From the NCBI GenBank assembly GCA_020057645.1, contig JAGVFL010000052.1:1-7255 (forward strand): a DNA stretch of 7,255 nucleotides. The letters run 5' to 3'. Origin of the DNA: Candidatus Omnitrophota bacterium. Its GTDB lineage: Bacteria > Omnitrophota > Gorgyraeia > Gorgyraeales > Gorgyraeaceae. The first letter of the stretch is position 1. The number at the start of each line of letters is the position of its first letter. This document shows, in pieces, positions 6,648 through 7,255 of the stretch. Both the position numbers and the translations under genes were made by a program. The notes beneath the pieces were generated by a model. It did not search any database. It worked only from the letters and a program-made list of their open reading frames with translations, and was not told the origin of the DNA.

Positions 6648-6765
6648 TGAACCACTCGCTAAGCTATCCGCAGGATGTTAAGTTTTCGCTCGCTTGCCCT
6701 GTACCCGAACGAAGATGTGGCTAAAAGAAGAATACCTTAGTGAGTGGTATAGGGGGTTCATGGCA
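6648..6765. repeat. tRNA-3'-end-linked hairpin repeat, copy 2 (after tRNA-Gly)
   Basis: The repeat starts at the base after the tRNA-Gly CCA. With that UCCA included (6644-6765) it matches copy 3 at 120 of 122 positions. The outer arms are CCATGAACC (6645-6653) and GGTTCATGG (6755-6763), a perfect match that uses the tRNA CCA. ACCACTCGCTAAG (6651-6663) pairs with CTTAGTGAGTGGT (6736-6748) with one G-U. CCCTGTACC (6697-6705) pairs with GGTATAGGG (6746-6754) with one G-U. The two inner pairings compete for the same bases, so alternative folds are possible. No reading frame is preserved between copies. Confidence 0.88.
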
Positions 6766-6890
6766 GGCCATTTAGCGAGGGGTTCATGAGCCCTGCACCG
6801 GAACGAAACAGGTAGCAAGAAAACGAAGAGCTTAGCGACTGGTACAAGGCCAGATAACACGATAAATATAGATAGATTGTTAAATTACAG
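6766..6890. repeat. diverged second hairpin module between tRNA-Gly and tRNA-Thr
   Basis: This gene-free stretch repeats GGTTCATG (6781-6788) and carries CCCTGCACCGGAACGAAA (6791-6808), closely like the module before the GIY-YIG gene (CCCTGCACCGGAGCGAAA). It ends with CTTAGCGACTGGTAC (6831-6845). The stem CCCTGCACC (6791-6799) with GGTACAAGG (6841-6849) has two mismatches, so this module looks decayed. The loop differs from the other modules. The AT-rich tail 6851-6890 before tRNA-Thr shows no convincing promoter. Confidence 0.6.
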
Positions 6891-6965
6891 GCTGGCGTAG
6901 CTCAACGGCAGAGCAATGGTTTTGTAAACCATAGGTTGGAGGTTCGATTCCTCTCGCCAGCTCCA
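6891..6965 (+). tRNA. tRNA-Thr (anticodon UGU)
   Basis: The acceptor stem GCTGGCG (6891-6897) pairs with CGCCAGC (6955-6961), followed by T and an encoded CCA (6963-6965). The anticodon stem ATGGT/ACCAT (6916-6920 and 6928-6932) encloses the loop TTTGTAA with TGT at 6923-6925. The D-arm GCTCAACGGCAGAGC and the T-arm GAGGTTCGATTCCTC are regular. The last 21 bases are repeated exactly at 7117-7137. As third member of the Tyr-Gly-Thr series it predicts tuf further downstream. Confidence 0.97.
6945..6965 (+). repeat. left 21-nt direct repeat: 3' end of tRNA-Thr (att-like)
   Basis: These are the last 21 bases of tRNA-Thr, from the T-loop to CCA. They recur without change 172 nt downstream. Direct repeats of a tRNA 3' end are what integrases that use tRNA genes as attachment sites leave behind. 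Here the intervening piece is too small to encode an integrase. Confidence 0.8.
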
Positions 6966-7116
6966 GATTTGTAAAGAGGAATCGAAGAGAGTCCTGCTGG
7001 ATGCGACAGAAGGAGCATCCGGTTAGTAGGACGAGTGGCCGACCCGAAGCGACCGAGTCCGCCTAGGCGGACGAGGAAGTGCCGAGGCCTCCGGACGAGG
7101 CCGAAGCGAAGGGCGC
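6966..7116. mobile_element. 151-nt GC-rich, highly structured insert between duplicated tRNA-Thr ends
   Basis: By hand count 94 of 151 bases are G or C (about 62%), well above the surrounding sequence. It contains AGAGGAATCG (6975-6984), which is complementary to CGATTCCTCT at 7117-7126 and so forms terminal inverted repeats. A two-part hairpin follows: GTCCTGCT/AGTAGGAC at 6991-6998 and 7025-7032, closed by GGATGC/GCATCC at 6999-7004 and 7015-7020 with a 10-nt loop. A perfect 16-bp palindrome lies at 7057-7072 (GTCCGCCTAGGCGGAC), and GGCCT/AGGCC lies near 7087-7102. No credible protein is present. It could be a miniature mobile element or a folded RNA. The classification as mobile is inferred from the flanking duplication. 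Confidence 0.45.
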
Positions 7117-7137
7117 CGATTCCTCTCGCCAGCTCCA
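7117..7137 (+). repeat. right 21-nt direct repeat: regenerated tRNA-Thr 3' end
   Basis: This is an exact second copy of the tRNA-Thr T-loop to CCA segment. The bases before it (GGGCGC) do not continue the tRNA, so it is only a tRNA fragment and not a second gene. Repeat copy 3 begins at its CCA, just as copies 1 and 2 begin at true tRNA ends. Confidence 0.8.
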
Positions 7138-7255
7138 TGAACCACTCGCTAGGCTATCCGTAGGATGTTAAGTTTTCGCTCGCTTGCCCTGTACCCGAAC
7201 GAAGATGTGGCTAAAAGAAGAATACCTTAGTGAGTGGTATAGGGGGTTCATGGCA
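7138..7255. repeat. tRNA-3'-end-linked hairpin repeat, copy 3 (reaches the window end)
   Basis: This copy differs from copy 2 at only two positions: A to G in the left arm, keeping a G-U pair, and C to T in the loop of the small ATCC/GGAT hairpin. The outer arms CCATGAACC (7135-7143) and GGTTCATGG (7245-7253) match perfectly. The stem CCCTGTACC (7187-7195) with GGTATAGGG (7236-7244) is conserved. The sequence ends at the window edge, so a following second module cannot be seen. Confidence 0.88.

Noticed and set aside
6678..6860. Minus-strand open frame across repeat copy 2
   Set aside because: Copy 1 contains a 25-nt insertion that is not a multiple of three, and the conserved feature is the pairing of arms, so coding is unlikely.
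7117..7137. Second tRNA-Thr gene
   Set aside because: Only the T-loop to CCA portion is present. The upstream bases cannot form a D-arm, an anticodon arm or the 5' acceptor strand.
6902..7138. Minus-strand open frame ending GAGERNRTSNLWFTKPLL
   Set aside because: The C-terminal part is the antisense of tRNA-Thr, another common false protein. The rest comes from the GC-rich palindromic insert.

Overview
The window is compact bacterial chromosome. Positions 1-5890 hold an ordered, all-plus-strand block of housekeeping genes, and 5891-7255 hold a tRNA cluster heavily colonised by repeats. No taxonomic marker is present. The moderate GC content, the order tilS-ftsH-folP-cdaA-cdaR-pdxJ-acpS-nnrD, the very short CdaR, and the hairpin-rich repeats next to tRNAs and a stand-alone GIY-YIG nuclease suggest an uncultivated candidate phylum such as Omnitrophota or a relative. 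That assignment is an inference of modest confidence.

Region 1 (1-3816) is a tightly packed, probably co-transcribed run. It starts with the 3' end of tilS (tRNA lysidine synthetase). Next come ftsH (membrane AAA+ zinc protease), folP (dihydropteroate synthase) and cdaA (c-di-AMP synthase). It ends with a strikingly short cdaR/YbbR-like protein that keeps only the membrane anchor. The ftsH/folP and folP/cdaA boundaries overlap (ATGA and TAATG), and the cdaR start abuts or overlaps the cdaA stop.

Region 2 (3842-5890) carries pdxJ (vitamin B6), acpS (acyl-carrier-protein activation) and nnrD (NAD(P)HX repair). Each gene ends in a near-perfect palindrome that includes the gene's stop codon. Two of the palindromes (after pdxJ and nnrD) belong to one sequence family. 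The third (after acpS) is unrelated in sequence but is placed in the same way.

Region 3 (5941-7255) contains tRNA-Tyr(GUA), tRNA-Gly(UCC) and tRNA-Thr(UGU), all with encoded CCA. The order Tyr-Gly-Thr matches the conserved tRNA cluster that lies upstream of tuf in many bacteria (for example tyrU-glyT-thrT-tufB in E. coli). Here the spacers are 547 and 243 nt and are filled with a repeat family that begins exactly at the tRNA CCA ends. Three copies share a perfect 66-nt core. Their outer inverted repeat uses the tRNA CCA as part of its left arm and shows a compensatory base change between copies. A small GIY-YIG nuclease gene lies between tRNA-Tyr and tRNA-Gly, and its stop codon is inside tRNA-Gly. 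After tRNA-Thr, a 151-nt GC-rich, strongly folded insert is followed by an exact 21-nt copy of the tRNA-Thr 3' end, and the third repeat copy starts at that regenerated CCA. The most interesting possibility is a tRNA-3'-end-targeting hairpin element, possibly mobilised by the GIY-YIG protein or by an unseen enzyme encoded elsewhere. The arrangement is visible in the sequence. The mobility is inferred.
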